Positions 44,412 to 57,283 of a stretch of 64,000 nt of DNA are shown in pieces. The notes under the pieces are model-generated. The model had not been told where the DNA came from, searched no databases, and worked only from the letters and a program-made list of their open reading frames with translations. Source of the DNA: Gyrodactylus bullatarudis (taxonomy: Eukaryota > Platyhelminthes > Monogenea > Gyrodactylidea > Gyrodactylidae); NCBI GenBank assembly GCA_012064415.1, contig SSNU01000050.1:84993-148992 (forward strand). Direction: 5' to 3'. The stretch's first letter is position 1. Each line of letters begins with the position of its first letter. Position numbers and translations under genes: made by a program.

Positions 44412-47400
44412 TCAATTCGGTGGTACGTAAAAATTACTGAGGGTTTTTCGTTGCATTCTCGATCGAATCTTTCGATTCCAGGCCATGTTCTCCTCCCTAG
44501 AGTCGGCAACATCATTTAGTTTTGGCTGACATTCTGTCTCTTCGATCACAGAGGGCATTGTCGGAGGTTGATGATCTGTGATGAGAAATTAAATTAATTC
44601 GGGTACTATTTGAATTGATCAATTCAAAGGCATATTATAGGCACTGTTATAACACACCAAGACAATGTAGAGCCTGAAAAGCTCAAAATGACAACACAAA
44701 GGACGAACAACAAGTTAACTCTTTACCCATCATAGGCAGCTCATAATCTTCATCGTAAAGACAAGGCTGACCACTTGTTACAAATGTTTGTTCAGGGACT
44801 GTATTTAATTTCTTGTCAAGATACCAAAAGTCTTGGTTAATCTTTGAATAAGACTTCCAGTCAAGATTACTCAAATCGACACTGTGTCTATTACTAAGTT
44901 TGTTTGAGTTTATCTGACGTCCTAGATTTAAGGATAATGCAAATTTAAACCTGGTTAATATGAAGTTGACTATTTTTGAATTTTACAAAAATTTCAATTT
45001 TTTCATCAAATCTAGATAATGTGTCCCACTTTTTCAAATAAAAGAAAAAAAATCTAAAGATAATTTTTCTTAAGAAAAATGTTGACGTTCTCAAATTTTA
45101 TGTTGACGCTAAATTCACATTTTTTCGAACTTGGAGCTTAAAATTTTTATCGATTTGAAACTCGATTTCCATTAAAGTTTAGCAAGACCTGCTCAGTTTG
45201 AAGGATCTTGATAAATCGAAAATTTACTAAAAATGGGAATTTGGCATCAACTCAAAATTCTAGAGCGTCCACTATTTTTCTTTTATTAGTCAAGAGGTTC
45301 ACATCATCTATAGATTTGAAAATTGTTTTTTTCAACTTTAAATTTTTGATGTAAAAATTGAAATTTTTGTAAAATTCGAAATCTCTCAACTTCATATGTA
45401 ACTATTGTAATACTTGTAATACTAGCTTTGTATTCTATTTATGTGGAAAAATAAAATGCATTTCCATGATGAAAGGTCCCTAATTATTTACTTGATCTCT
45501 TATTGACAATGGTTCCATCATTAAAAGGTTTATCAACACGGAAGGAACCATTCTCCAAAAAATCAATATTCACACGTTCGCTTTCCTCGTCAAGATTTGG
45601 TTCTGATGTAAACCTCTTCGAGGAGTCAAGGTTTCCCTCAAACGAGTCCATAAAGTCGATTGACGGATCCCCAGAGTATAAATTGGACTGGTTGCCGTTA
45701 GACTTTTGACGATTATCAAGTAATTTCTGATCATTCCAAGCACTCTTTAGATTTAGAAAGGAAAGCGTTTAAGTTTTATTCACTTTTGATCGGAATAAAA
45801 AAATCTTACTTCTTGACGAAGTTTATCAAGATAAAAGATGGACTCAACAGCTGAAACAGCCTTGAGATATTTTTCAATCAAATTCTCCTTATCAGAATCT
45901 TCATCCAAGTTTGATTTGTTCTCACTGGCTGCGGCCATCAAGGCTAACGAGTCTCGAGGCTCCATTTCATGTGTCGTCTGAAAAAAAGATAAAAGTTTAA
46001 AAAATTCTCAATTTTTTATCGAGAATTCGAATATAATTATCTTAAATTTAGGTTATTACAGTAGTATAGTAGGAGAAGTAGAAAAAAAAATATTATTAAA
46101 ATTTTTCAAACCTCAAATAGGCGCCAAATTCCTATAATTTCGAAGTTTTTGAAGAACAAAACATACCTGAGGAACACCAGCAACAAGTTGGTAAATTACA
46201 CAGGTCCACAGCTCCTTTTGCTAATAAAGAGACGAAAGAGAATAATGAGTTTTGTAAATTTCTCTGTCGTTTGTAAACTAACTTCTTGGGAAGTGATGAA
46301 TTTTGTAAATGTCTTCCTAAAGTAGTCAGTTAAACCTTCCTTCCTGGAGATGTTTATGCAAATTCGTTTCCTCAGGACAACCTCAGCCATGACTGGTCTC
46401 GTCAATTGCATAGTCACCTTGACGATAAGATAAATTTTCTCATTACTAGGTGTAATCCTATTGAGGACAATGCAATCATGAATGCCAAAGTCCCAGGCTG
46501 CTACAGCGCCAACCAGTTTCTCATAGTTCTTAACTATCGACAATTGTTTAAAAGGGGTGGGGAAAATAACAGAATCTTGTTCTTTTGTTATACCATGGAT
46601 GATGTGAGGACTTCTTATCTGACAGGCAACCTCTTCATTTGAGAGGACACCATTCTCTCCGTAGGTACGACTTGACGGTATTTGTGATTGGCTCATTTCA
46701 TCAAAAGTTAACGGAATCGAACGAATAGGATCTTTTAGAGCTTCTTCACAATAGTCATTCGCTATGGAAAATTCATATATGTAAGAGTAAAAAAATTTCA
46801 TCTGCCTACTAAAGCTGGTCGATAATATGAAGTTGGGAGTCTATGATTTTTACAAGAATCTCACCTTTTTCATCAAAAATTCGAATATGTGTAAAATTTT
46901 TTTGGAATCCAGGTGTTGACGCCTACTTATGGAGAAAAATATCGATTTAACGCCAATAACCCCGTTTTTAAAACTTTGAAATTTTTTATTAATTTGAAAG
47001 TGGGAGGATCAGAAATAAACAAGAAAGCTGAATATCAACGTCAAATTTCCGAGGGATTTTGAATTATCTAAAATTCATTGATTTCCAATTAGTGAAAATG
47101 ATCAACAAAACGAATTCCAGCTCCCAAACGATAATGAGGTTATATGCAGGTTAGAACAGATTTAGCAAAATTTATTTTCTTGTCCTATTCTGATCCAGAA
47201 AAATTTCTTTTGACCTCAGTCTCACTTGCTTATTTTCGTTCAAAAAATAGTGATTTTGGGGCCAAATCGAAATTTGGAAATGACCATACTTTTTTCAGAA
47301 TCTTTTTCTTCATATCGAGAAAATACGCTTCATGATCAGGATTCCAAAAAATTTTGAACATATTCATTTATGATGAAAAAATCAACATTTTTATAAAAAT

Positions 47401-50400
47401 CAGATTCATATCTATCAGCTTCACTTTGGTCTTTTGGAAAGCTTCATCAAGTGTAATTAAAATTAATATCACCATCATATTAATTACAAAACTCAAATGT
47501 AGTTCTTTCATAGATAGAACCATAGTATTATTATTAACGGCTTACTTACTGTTTTTGGATTGTTTTTAGAAAAAAGGAATAGGTATTTGAAATTAAGGTA
47601 TTACGAGAGGAGAGTTTAATGAAGCTTACGTTGTAGGTTCATAAAAATGATGGGTAAATGGAATTCCATTGTCGGTAGGGGTGTCCATGAAGCAGGAGCC
47701 CCGGGAATTCCAGAGCCCTCTGGTGGTATTAGGACTAAATCACGTTCATCAGTTGTTCGCAACCATCGCTGGAGTAAAAAGTCTTCTCGTTCCAATTGGT
47801 TCTGTGTTTTATTGGTGAACTTGGCCAATTCTTGGAGGTTCTTCTTGAGATATTCCTGCTTCTCTGTCATTGCTTCGGTCCAAGTTTCGCGCATCTTCAT
47901 CAAGTCGATTTCCTGATATGAATCGTAGGAGTTGTTATTTCTGCCAGACAAATCTCCGTTATTATCCCTAGAATGGTTGGTTTGTTGGGATTTGAGAAAA
48001 TCATTCGGTTTTGTCGAGGATATTGTTGCAGTTCTGCGTAGACTAGTGCTAGAATGATGAGAATCAGGCAAATTCAACCTGTGTCCAACACTCTCCACAC
48101 AGCCCACTTCAATCTGAATTAAATGTTAGGAAGAATCAATACAAAAATTGAATTAAAGTGTAACTTTTAGACATAGACTAAAATACCGTTCTGTTATTAT
48201 TTTTATTAATGTAAAGGTTCCTAAAAGAGAAGAAGAATGTAATACTTGTCTAGAATACAGGTGTCAAAACAAGAAGGATAAAAAATATTATAATATAATT
48301 TATATTTTTTAGATGCAGATTTTATAAGCTAACCATTTATTACAGTCAGGCTAATGTAAAGTTTAATCAACTCAGTACTGGTGAGGCCATTCAACTTACA
48401 GATTTTATGTTGTGACACGAGACAGGGAGAAATCCACTGCTAGCCCTATTGATTTTATTTGGTCGAATGAGCACCCGAATTCTACGAGAGACGCCATGCT
48501 TTAATTGATATACACCGCCGCATTTGATTTTGTCATCTGTCTGTACAAACACCTTTTCATAGGATCCCTATATTCGAGATTAAAAGGGAAAAAAGAGATA
48601 ATAAGGACGAATTAAAGCTGTTCCCACTTACCTCCTCATTCAACTCTTCAATAGAAACCCAAAGTTCTATTTTCCTATAGACTTCACGCCATCTTTCGGC
48701 AAATGTTTTTACTGCATTTATATTGGAGATGATTCCATAGGCTTCCTTGATAGCCTCTTCTTCGTTAGTACTAGACTCATTGAGGGATAGGCCACGAATT
48801 TTTCGATTTCTCCTATCTGAATTGCTAGGCGTCGATGAATCTTTTGGTGGTTTCTTTGAAAAACTCATTTGTGGATTCATAACACTATGTCTAAAGTAAT
48901 CTTGGAGGAGAACCTGTGACTCTACCTGGGAGAAACTAGCTCCGTATAACTCAAAAGATATAGCATGATTTGATAAATGCTCCAATAGTTCTTCATTAAG
49001 AGGATGTATAAATTCGGTCGTGTGATTGAATTGTACTATTCCCCCATCTTGAGTATAATCGATTGTGGAATTTTTCGGTATGTTGATTATCGTCGGATTC
49101 TCTTCGTCCCAAAATCGATAGGAGCATTGAAGACTTTTTGTCATTTTGGCCGGAACTTTGATGCAACTGTGAATTGTCACTTTGAATGTGAGTTTGGTCT
49201 GAGAATTGCTCATTCTATTTTGGAAAAGGTTGAAATGAATTGGCTACTCATATGCTACAGTAATTTTATGTTTAGAATCAAATCAAAATACTTTTTACGA
49301 AAATTTCTAACCTTGATCCGTACTCTGATAGCGAAAAAAATTTTTTTCTTCCTATCCTTTGAAAGGAATTTTTTTTTCAAACAGTATAATACTGTATTTG
49401 GAAGAAAAACTGATTTTGGAAAAAATTTCACTTTTCATGTTTCATCGGATGAAGAATCCCAAAAGATCAGGTTGAAAAAATTGTGATTTTTCATTGATGG
49501 GTCATCAAATAAACTTTTTATGAAAATTTCTAACCTTGAACCGTACCTTGATATCGAAAAAAAAATTTTATAAAAATAACGTATTTCAAGTGTCAGAATC
49601 GAATCTAAGAAAAAGACTATTTCCAAAATAGTTTTGCATTTATGTTTAAGATGAGAAAATTTGATAATCATTGCTGGCTTTTCCTCTATAAAATGTACGT
49701 TCTGCGTACTGACCACTTCTAAGAATGTTAAAAAAGAAAGCCATAAATTTTAGCATTCAAAACAGACAATAAATGTCTATGTTTTACGTTATAATTGACT
49801 ATCATATATCAGCCACTTATTACTACACAAGTAGGTAATGATGGAAATCATTATTACAAGATTTCATTACGTTTAGTTGATACATGAATTTCAAGATTTT
49901 TATATCAATTTTTTGTTATTTTCCTTGATATCCCACTATTTTGTTAATCTCCATTTGGATTTTACTGAACAACAATTTCGAAATTTTTAAAGTCTTGTCT
50001 TATAAAGTAGGTTGATATGAAGTTGGGAATCAATGATTTTTATAAAAATCTCGATGTTTTCATTAAGAATTCAAAATTTTTAAAGATTTTCTGGTATCCT
50101 ACTCATGTTGCCCACTTTTACCAGTTGAAGAAAAAATTTTTTTCCGTTCAAACAATGGCGATTTTCAAATTTCGATTTGGCGCCAAAATCCCAATTTTTT
50201 CAAACTTTGAACCGAAAATTTTTATTGATTTCAAAATTGGAGGTTGATCAAAAGAGGTTTTTCCGGATCAAGATTAGACAAGAAAGCTGACTAGCACTGT
50301 CAAATTAACGACAGTTACCCCATTTTCTATAGATTTTGAATTATCGAAATTTCATTGATTTTCCAGTCGTGAAAATGATCAAAAAATTGAAATTCTGCTC

Positions 50401-53400
50401 CCAAACGATGACATGATTATGCATAAGATCAGATTCAGTTGAATTGATTTTCTTGCCTAATCTTGATCTTGAAAAAACTCTTTTGATCACTTTCCCACTT
50501 TCAAATCAAGAAAAAATTTCAGCTAAAATTTCGAAAAAATGGGATTTTTGCGCCTAATCGAAATTTGAAATTCAGAATTTTTTTCTTCAAATGGTGAAAG
50601 TGGGCAACATTACTAATTTTAGATTAGTAAGGTTCTCACAGTAACCTAATTCCTATTTTGAAGAAAGAGAGTTAAAAGCAGACGATAATATCTTGGACTT
50701 GATTTTATCTTAACGGAGATAGCAGCTACTTTGAGCTGTGGAATAGGATACCGAGGATTTTTTTCAATACGAAAATGATCAAAAAATCGAAATTCAGCTC
50801 ACAAAAGATAGTGAGCTGAATCAATAGAACAGATTAAGCATATTTGATATCTTTATCTTATTGTGATCCGAAAAATAAACTTTTGATCACTTTCCCACTT
50901 TCAAATCAAGAAAAAATTTCAGCTAAAAGTTCGAAAAAATGGGATTTTGGCGCCTAATCGAAATTTGAAATTCAGAATTTTTTTCTTCAAATGGTGAAAG
51001 TGGGCAAAATGAGTAGGATTCCAAAATATCTTCCACACATTCGAGTTTTTGATGAAAAAATCATAGATTCCCAACTTCATACCAATTAGCTTTATGTGTG
51101 TCTTGATACAAGTTAACCCTTAAAGACCCAGAGGAAATTTTCCAAAGAGCAATGCTGTGGTTACCTTCAATTTCAACAACAAACTGAATCAAAATTAATG
51201 AAAAATCAATCAAAGAATTTGAATGATTCTCCCAAATTTAAATGTAAGCCATCTCTTCTTTTTTTCTCTACAACCTTCATCATGGAATTTAGGGTTGAAA
51301 GGAAAGGAACAAGCTGGGGAAAAAGAGGTTAAAAGTTGACCTTGTTTTGCTACATTGACTTGTTAATAATAAAAATTTTGGAAATTTCACTTTCTTCATC
51401 CTCTTCAAAAGTACACTTTTTTCTTTCCTACTGAATGAAATGAAATTGTGGAGAAAGGTAAGGGGGGAGAAATGATTAATTATCACATGAAGGTTTCATA
51501 CAGTGTAGATATGCTTTTCTCCAAGGCAGGAAAAAAGAAAGAACAGCAAATTTCCCTGTGAAGCAAATTTTACAGGTTTCCCTACACCATAAAATCGCTA
51601 AGGAAGATAATCAATAATCGCTATATTATTATTATTAACTATATTACAATAAATCTTGCAATGAACAAAAGTTTCTGGTAATTTATCCCATTGTCTGGGA
51701 AATTTTTATCATTACATTTACAGGATTGAGTGGTAAAAACTTGGAAAAAATTGACAGTAATTTTACAAAAATGTTCGATGGCCTCAATAGCGAGAAATAA
51801 GAAAATAAAATTTAACCCTTTATGTGCCAAATTATTATTTTTTTCATCAGCCGAAGTAGAAAATTTGTAACCAAGTTAAAAAATCCTGTTTCCAGGTCAC
51901 TACTCTTTCAATGAAATCACCCTTCTTTAAGTAACTTTGGTTGGTATCAGGGAAAAGCAATCTTTATATCATAAATGAGCGGTACACAAACTATTTTAAG
52001 TAAAGCTCAAGATATTACTCGAGAAAGTATTGTGTTCAACTCTAGGAGATGAAGAAATAAAAAAAAACTAAAATTGATCACATGTGAATTCCCTAAAAGC
52101 ATTAATGTGAGATAAGCAGATATTTTTGAGCTTCTCATTTCTAAAGAGATCTCTGAAAAATGAATGAATTGACTATCAACTACAGTGAACTTAAATTAAA
52201 TTCAATTTCTTGAATACCATACGAATAATAATAAAAATGAATAACTTGAATTTGTCATAGCGTTGGTTTTTGACAAATTTCTCAAATAACAAAAGAAAGT
52301 ATGACAAAATTTATCCATATTGTATTCATAGACACTGTAATGAATAATAAAATGCCTTGAATATAGGTAGGAAATTGGTACTCCAAAGAAATTAGGGATA
52401 CTTTGTAGTAGTGTGAATGAATAAAAAATTTAAAACATACCCGCTAATGCCAGAATCAGTACCATTTGATGTCATAGAATTTGTCATATTGTTTAGTTCA
52501 CCGACACTCTCAAGGTTATTATTATTGTTAGGTAATAAGCGATTGTAGTTAATCAAATTTCCTCCGGACAGACTCAGTTCCACTTTCATTTTGCCGTTGA
52601 CCTAAAAATTTGAAAAGATGAGGACCAGAGCATACGAAAATTATTTTGAATGATTTTAATCTGAAACTTTCAATAAATGATAGTATTAATAAAATTATAT
52701 TTAATTGGTTTTAAAATAAAATTGAAGAGAGTTCAGACTACAAGCGTCTCATCCCACTTGTTTAAACCAGTATCGAAACGTCTGGAAACAACATGATAGG
52801 AAAAGGTTAGTTATATATTCTAATTAAACCTACCTTTCTAAATGATATTTATGATAAGTTGAAAATTTTCAAACATGGTGGTCGACAAAAAAATTATTCC
52901 CATGAAATTGCTTCCAGTTCGTTTATGTAGAATCCCTAATCTAATAGACACAATTTATTCATTTATCGATACTCTAAAAAAATACAGAAATCTGTTTTCA
53001 TGAGACAGCTAGGTATTGCTGTCTTTCAGCTACACTTTAGGTTATTTTTGAAATATTTCGATCCCCAAAGATTATCTATTTTAAGTAAATTGACAATACA
53101 TTTTTGTAATAGTCTCGAATATATCATCCTGAAGATGGAGGGAAATATCAGGTTAAAAATTTTGATAATTTATCTGAAAAAAATCTAACTGTAAACCTAA
53201 GTGAAAAAATATATTTTGTCATTTTCTAACTCAATGAAAAACTGTATATTTGGGAATATTGATGAATAAAACAAGCTGAGAGACTTCTAGTAGAGTAAAC
53301 ATTGTTTCCTAAACAATTTCCTTTTTAATGGCATATTTTACATTTTGGAGGGATCTTTTATAAATGAGCTGGAAGCAATTTCAAATGAATAATTTTATCT

Positions 53401-56400
53401 CAGTAAAACCTTGCATTTCCATAATACAAGGATTTTATTGGAATTCTCTTCAATCCTGAATACAGTTTATAAAGTAAATATTTAATTTTTTCATAATAGA
53501 ACTACTTTTAGTACACATCAAGAGTATTTTTGAACTCATTTCTAGAGAGATACATTACAGTATAATCTTAATTCATACTCTTGATATAATACGTCCGAGA
53601 TAATGCTAAAAGTCCATGAGTAGATAATTCTCAATCATTTCAGTTGTATTTACATTCACCATCAAATGTCTTACCTCTCCTTGCTGGTTTATAATGGGCG
53701 TTAGATACTTGAAGCGTTGACAGTTGAAGAAGCAGGATAAATGAATATTGGCCACTCCAATGAGACTGAGGTCATCTTCATAGGAATAGAATGCCCCATT
53801 TCTTATGGTGGACTAGAAGGAAAAAAGAGAGGAAATTATCGAGATTTCCTTCGAGCTGAGTCATCAGTCAGGAAGGAATTCTGAGAAATTCAACAGTTTC
53901 AACAAACTCCATAACGAATACAGTATTCTTTTCCTCTTTTTTTTCAGAAGATAAATCAATAGAGCATTGAAAATTGTTAGTAAAACAAATGCAATAAAAA
54001 ATTTATTTTATTTTTATCATCTCTAAAGAACCTATTCCTATTTCTACAGTGGAACATTTAATGAGATTTTATAAAGTTTAAAACTTTTTCTCTGGAATAA
54101 TTGTTTTGTACAGATTTATTATCAAAATATCAACTTGATCTAAGCTTGAAGCTTTTAGAATCATTCTTTTAAATTGGTACCACATTTTTAATGCTCAACC
54201 CTTTCGGTGTCGATGGACATATATGTCCATTTTCCAATTTTTTTGAACCTTCATAACTCTACCAGTTTGATAGGTTTTTGGATCAATTAAAGTATAAATT
54301 GAAGCTCACAATGTTAACTTTCATTAGAATGATTTTTGGCCAAATAACTTGGTATCTTGATAGCTAAATTTTGGTTTTTATAAAAATTGTGAAATAGTCT
54401 CGGCACCGAAAGGGTTAAAAAATAATTATTTAAAAAAAAAGCTTTTTGAATTTTGTATTTCTACTTTATTTAAATGAACTCGTGTCTAAACTTTAAAATT
54501 TATTAAATTCGGTTATTGAAGGTGGAAAATTTTGGAAACATGAATTGATATTCTGAGTTAGAACCAAAATCTTTCGATTAAACTGTTGAGGCTAGTGGTA
54601 TTTTTATTAAAGTTTATTTTCATCTAATGATTAAAGCTTCAATGTTTGACATTTTGGGTTGAATAAACAAGATAATAAAAAGTAACTCTGGTGAAATGTT
54701 AAACTCGAGTTCTATATTATACTCAATCAATATTGAATTGGAAATTTTTACAAACACAAAACATACATTGCTAAGATAATTGCAATCCGGCTGTCCAATG
54801 GAATCAAGGCCACTGTCTGTGGATGAATGGCCAGGATGGAAAGAAACCTTCTCATAGCCATAAATTTCCCGCATGTCAACTAGCTTATCCATTAATTTGT
54901 CAATGGACCAAATCTGTTCACGGGCATCGTCCAATCTTAGGACTTGTATGGCCGGCTCAATCATGATGAAATTTGTCGACTTTGTACAAATTAATGAAGA
55001 TAATTAATCTCTTATTATTGCGTTGAAAAATTAAATATTTGATGCATTTTTGAAATTGAAATGTCAAATTATTTTATCTCATCAACTCATGGGTTCAATT
55101 CAGAGTGGGTTTCAAAAAATAAAACAGCTTATAACTAGGGCGACCAGAAAAAGGCATACTTTATGATGAAAAAAAGGCAATTGTTAATTCTGAAAAAGGC
55201 AAATTCAAAAAATCGAATGTTTCCCATAAGAAGCATCTCAAGAAGATATCTGCTAAAAGAGAACTTAAAGGAGATCTCATTAAAAATCCAAAAAAGTAGC
55301 TTTAAAAACATAGTAAAGCAAAAAAGGTATATTCATAAAATCGAATGTCTCTCACAAGTAGTGATTTTTAAAAAATTAATCAATTCTTCAAGCCTTTCAA
55401 GTGAATAGAATGAGAATGGAATGTTGAGTTGGATAAGCCATTTCTATTGGCTGTTTACCGAGTCCCCCATAAAATTAGATTCAGACGATGAAAATTTAAC
55501 TAAGATCAAGATAAACAAGGATAAAAACTTTGCACAATCCTTTTTAAAAAAGGCAAACTTATTTCTCTTATTAAGAGGTTTAGAAAAAAAGGACTGAATT
55601 TTTAATCTCTTCAAAGTATTTTAGACTCACTCTCAAAAAGGGCAAAAAAGACATTTTGGTCACTCTACTTATAATTCTTAAAGAGGGCTAATTTTCTATT
55701 GATCCTGAACTATCGCGTTAAAATTCGCGTAGATTCGTAATCAGCTTATTAAACAAACCATATGATTGGGAAAAGATTAAATGTGAGTCATGAAAAAAAA
55801 TTATTCTGAGATTTAAATTTTTTAAAAACTCACAGTTTTATTAAGACACAGGCTCGCTACAGGTATTTGGAGGGTGACTGAGTACTTGACTTCAATTTTC
55901 AGGGCTTGCGCCATAAAATTGGCTTCACTAACCAATGAGTGGGCTTTGGCTAACTGATGACTAAGTCTGCCGAGACAGGCTCTCTTTGCTTTTTCCCTGT
56001 TGAATTTCAAATAAAAAAGAAAATGTATTAAAGTAAAAAAACTCTTGATTAATATAGAGGCAGAAATTGATTTTCCTTCCTACCCAGGAAAAAAACTCTC
56101 AACAAGATAAGCAATTCAGTACAGAATTAATATCTCGTCCAAAATTATACAGTTAGTCATACAACTACTTAATAAGTATTGTTTATCAATTAACTAGATC
56201 CCGGCTGAAGCCTTCTCATAACTGGGATAAGAAAACAGGGAAAAAAGGAATTGTGTATAAGTACAAAACAGAGTTGAATGTATTATAATTAGTTTACAAG
56301 GATGGGAAGAGAATTGAAAATTGTAAAAAGTTCAAATCAATTCTTATTGTAGTTTGTTCCCTCTTTTTTTTGTCTTAATTGACCACTTTTCATCCGGTTA

Positions 56401-56886
56401 CCTTACCTAGGAAGAGCGAAATCCATCATTTGTAACTACAACCACAATTACAAGATCGATCAAATCTCTTTACGATCCTACTTATTCATTTCTATTTACA
56501 AGTGCATGATCTGTATCTGTATAAAAATAAAATTGAATAGAATCAGAAATGTAGTAAAGTTAGTTCGGTAACCATTAAAGTTATAAACACATTGATGAAA
56601 AGTACAAAAATGATGGGGAGACGGGGTGCTAGAACTAATACCTTGTTTATTAGGAAATTAGGAACAAGTCATCTTCAAAAGCATTTTAAAAAGGCAAAAT
56701 CATACGATGGAGAAACCATCAAAATTTTGAAATTCATTACTCACTTCTCATTTAGATAATTGTAAAATATTTCTGATTGTTGTTTGTGAAGGGGACTCTC
56801 AAAGATGGAATAACCGTTCAGAGAGTTACTCTGACTTTCAACCATTGTTTGACTTCTCGCTAGTTGACATCCAATGAAGCTTGTGG
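44412..56886 (-). CDS. KIF13/Khc-73-type kinesin-3, C-terminal 1,120 aa (5' part outside window)
   Basis: Fourteen minus-strand exons: 56886-56745, 55996-55834, 54979-54767, 53812-53675, 52601-52441, 49214-48632, 48567-48400, 48113-47630, 46761-46283, 46220-46167, 45977-45810, 45744-45492, 44921-44727, 44575-44412. All phases join. Landmarks after the (missing) motor and FHA: EANFMAQALKIEVKYSVTLQ, EPAIQVLRL with IDKLMDKLVDMREIYG, LIGVANIHLSCFF, KFTVTIHS-like LTFKVTIHSCIKVP with YRFWDEENP, GGVYQLKHGVSRRIRV, MKMRETWTEAMTEKQEYLKK, EGSGIPGAPASWTPLP, NRITPSNEKIYLIVKVTMQL and MAEVVLRKRICINI. These follow the KIF13A/B order. KIF13s are plus-end motors for endosomal, mannose-6-phosphate-receptor or Dlg cargo. 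The first exon starts in mid-codon, so more exons lie upstream beyond 64 kb. The C terminus (KTLSNFYVPPN) lacks the CAP-Gly domain of KIF13B/Khc-73. Confidence 0.93.
44959..45396. mobile_element. Palindromic family, copy I
   Basis: 438 bp bounded by TATGAAGTTGACTATTTTTG and the inverse CTCTCAACTTCATA. The two halves pair (TTTTACAAAAATTTCAATTT left, AAATTGAAATTTTTGTAAAA right). Shorter and more diverged than copies A/B. It occupies most of the 570-nt intron between kinesin exons ending 44921 and starting 45492. Confidence 0.7.
46002..46145. mobile_element. Palindromic family, fragment K
   Basis: TTCTCAATTTTTTATCGAGA and AATTCGAATATAATTATC at the left, CAAATAGGCGCCAAATTCCT at the right; matches the left arm of the family only. 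Sits in a 189-nt kinesin intron. Confidence 0.45.
46826..47411. mobile_element. Palindromic family, copy H
   Basis: Left end TATGAAGTTGGGAGTCTATG; right end TTTATAAAAATCAGATTCAT, an eroded inverse. Family blocks: AAAAATTCGAATATG left and its inverse GAACATATTC right, GTGGGAGGATCAGAA, CAGCTCCCAAACGATAATGA at the centre. No ORF. Located in a kinesin intron. Confidence 0.65.
50016..51090. mobile_element. Fused palindromic family copies F and G
   Basis: Copy F runs from TATGAAGTTGGGAATCAATG at 50016 to a break at about 50610. The 165-bp core (50614-50780) and copy G follow, ending ATTCCCAACTTCATACCAAT at 51090. Core plus G are the near-exact inverse of copy E (24701-25207). F's right arm (about 50480-50610) and G's arm (about 50880-51010) are direct repeats: TGATCACTTTCCCACTTTCA occurs in both. 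So a second, inverted element seems to have recombined with F. Located in the 3.2-kb kinesin intron. Confidence 0.7.
51816..51890. repeat. Solitary end of the TTAA MITE family
   Basis: TTAA (51812-51815), then CCCTTTATGTGCCAAATTAT, TTCATCAG and TTTGTAACCAA. These align with the inverted right end of the MITE at 36257-36755 (CCCTTCATGTCCCAAATTAT, TTCATCAC, TTTGCAACCAA). No opposite terminus found. A TTAACCCTTAAAGACCC sequence at 51113 may be another worn end. Confidence 0.5.
52718..52840. repeat. Dispersed repeat (pair of 32563-32662)
   Basis: AAAATTGAAGAGAGTTCAGA, ACAAGCGTCTCA, then AATTAAACCTACCTTTCTAA; see the first copy. Located in a kinesin intron just upstream of exon 52601-52441. Confidence 0.5.
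54199..54414. mobile_element. 216-bp TTAA MITE
   Basis: Terminal inverted repeats CCCTTTCGGTGTCG and (inverted) CCCTTTCGGTGCCG, flanked by TCAA (54195-54198, probably a mutated TTAA) and TTAA (54415-54418). Contains the perfect palindrome ATGGACATATATGTCCAT at 54213-54230 next to the left end. No coding capacity. Piggybac-like by its target site and CCC termini. Lies in a kinesin intron. Confidence 0.7.
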
Positions 56887-57283
56887 CTGTAGAAAATATT
56901 AAAAAATTAATAAATTATAATAAAATTGTCATATTCATGAGAAATAAGTCTCAAAATAATTATATTACGATTTAAGTATTTTCTGCAACGATTTTTTTCA
57001 TATCGATAGTCGATTTTAGTTTTATCTAGGTCTAATATATACAGACAGTGTATGTATCTATAAATTGGTTCTATTTTCTACATTAAATTCCAAGTTTAAA
57101 TTATTCTATACATATAAAGATGAATCAAATTAATCTTCAGTTGTAAGATCACATGAGCGTCACTATCGGCATGGAATCTTCTCTTAGTCTGACATATGTC
57201 ATATGTATGACCAAATTTGAAAAGATGAATTTTAGAAAAAAGTTTACAATAAATAATAAATTTCATATTGTCTCTTTAATATA
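56887..57283. other. Probable kinesin intron sequence left of the Tc1 element
   Basis: AT-rich; begins with the 3' splice site of kinesin exon 56886-56745 (TTTTCTACAG on the minus strand). No remnant of the retrotransposon found right of the Tc1 insertion is recognised here. Confidence 0.45.
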
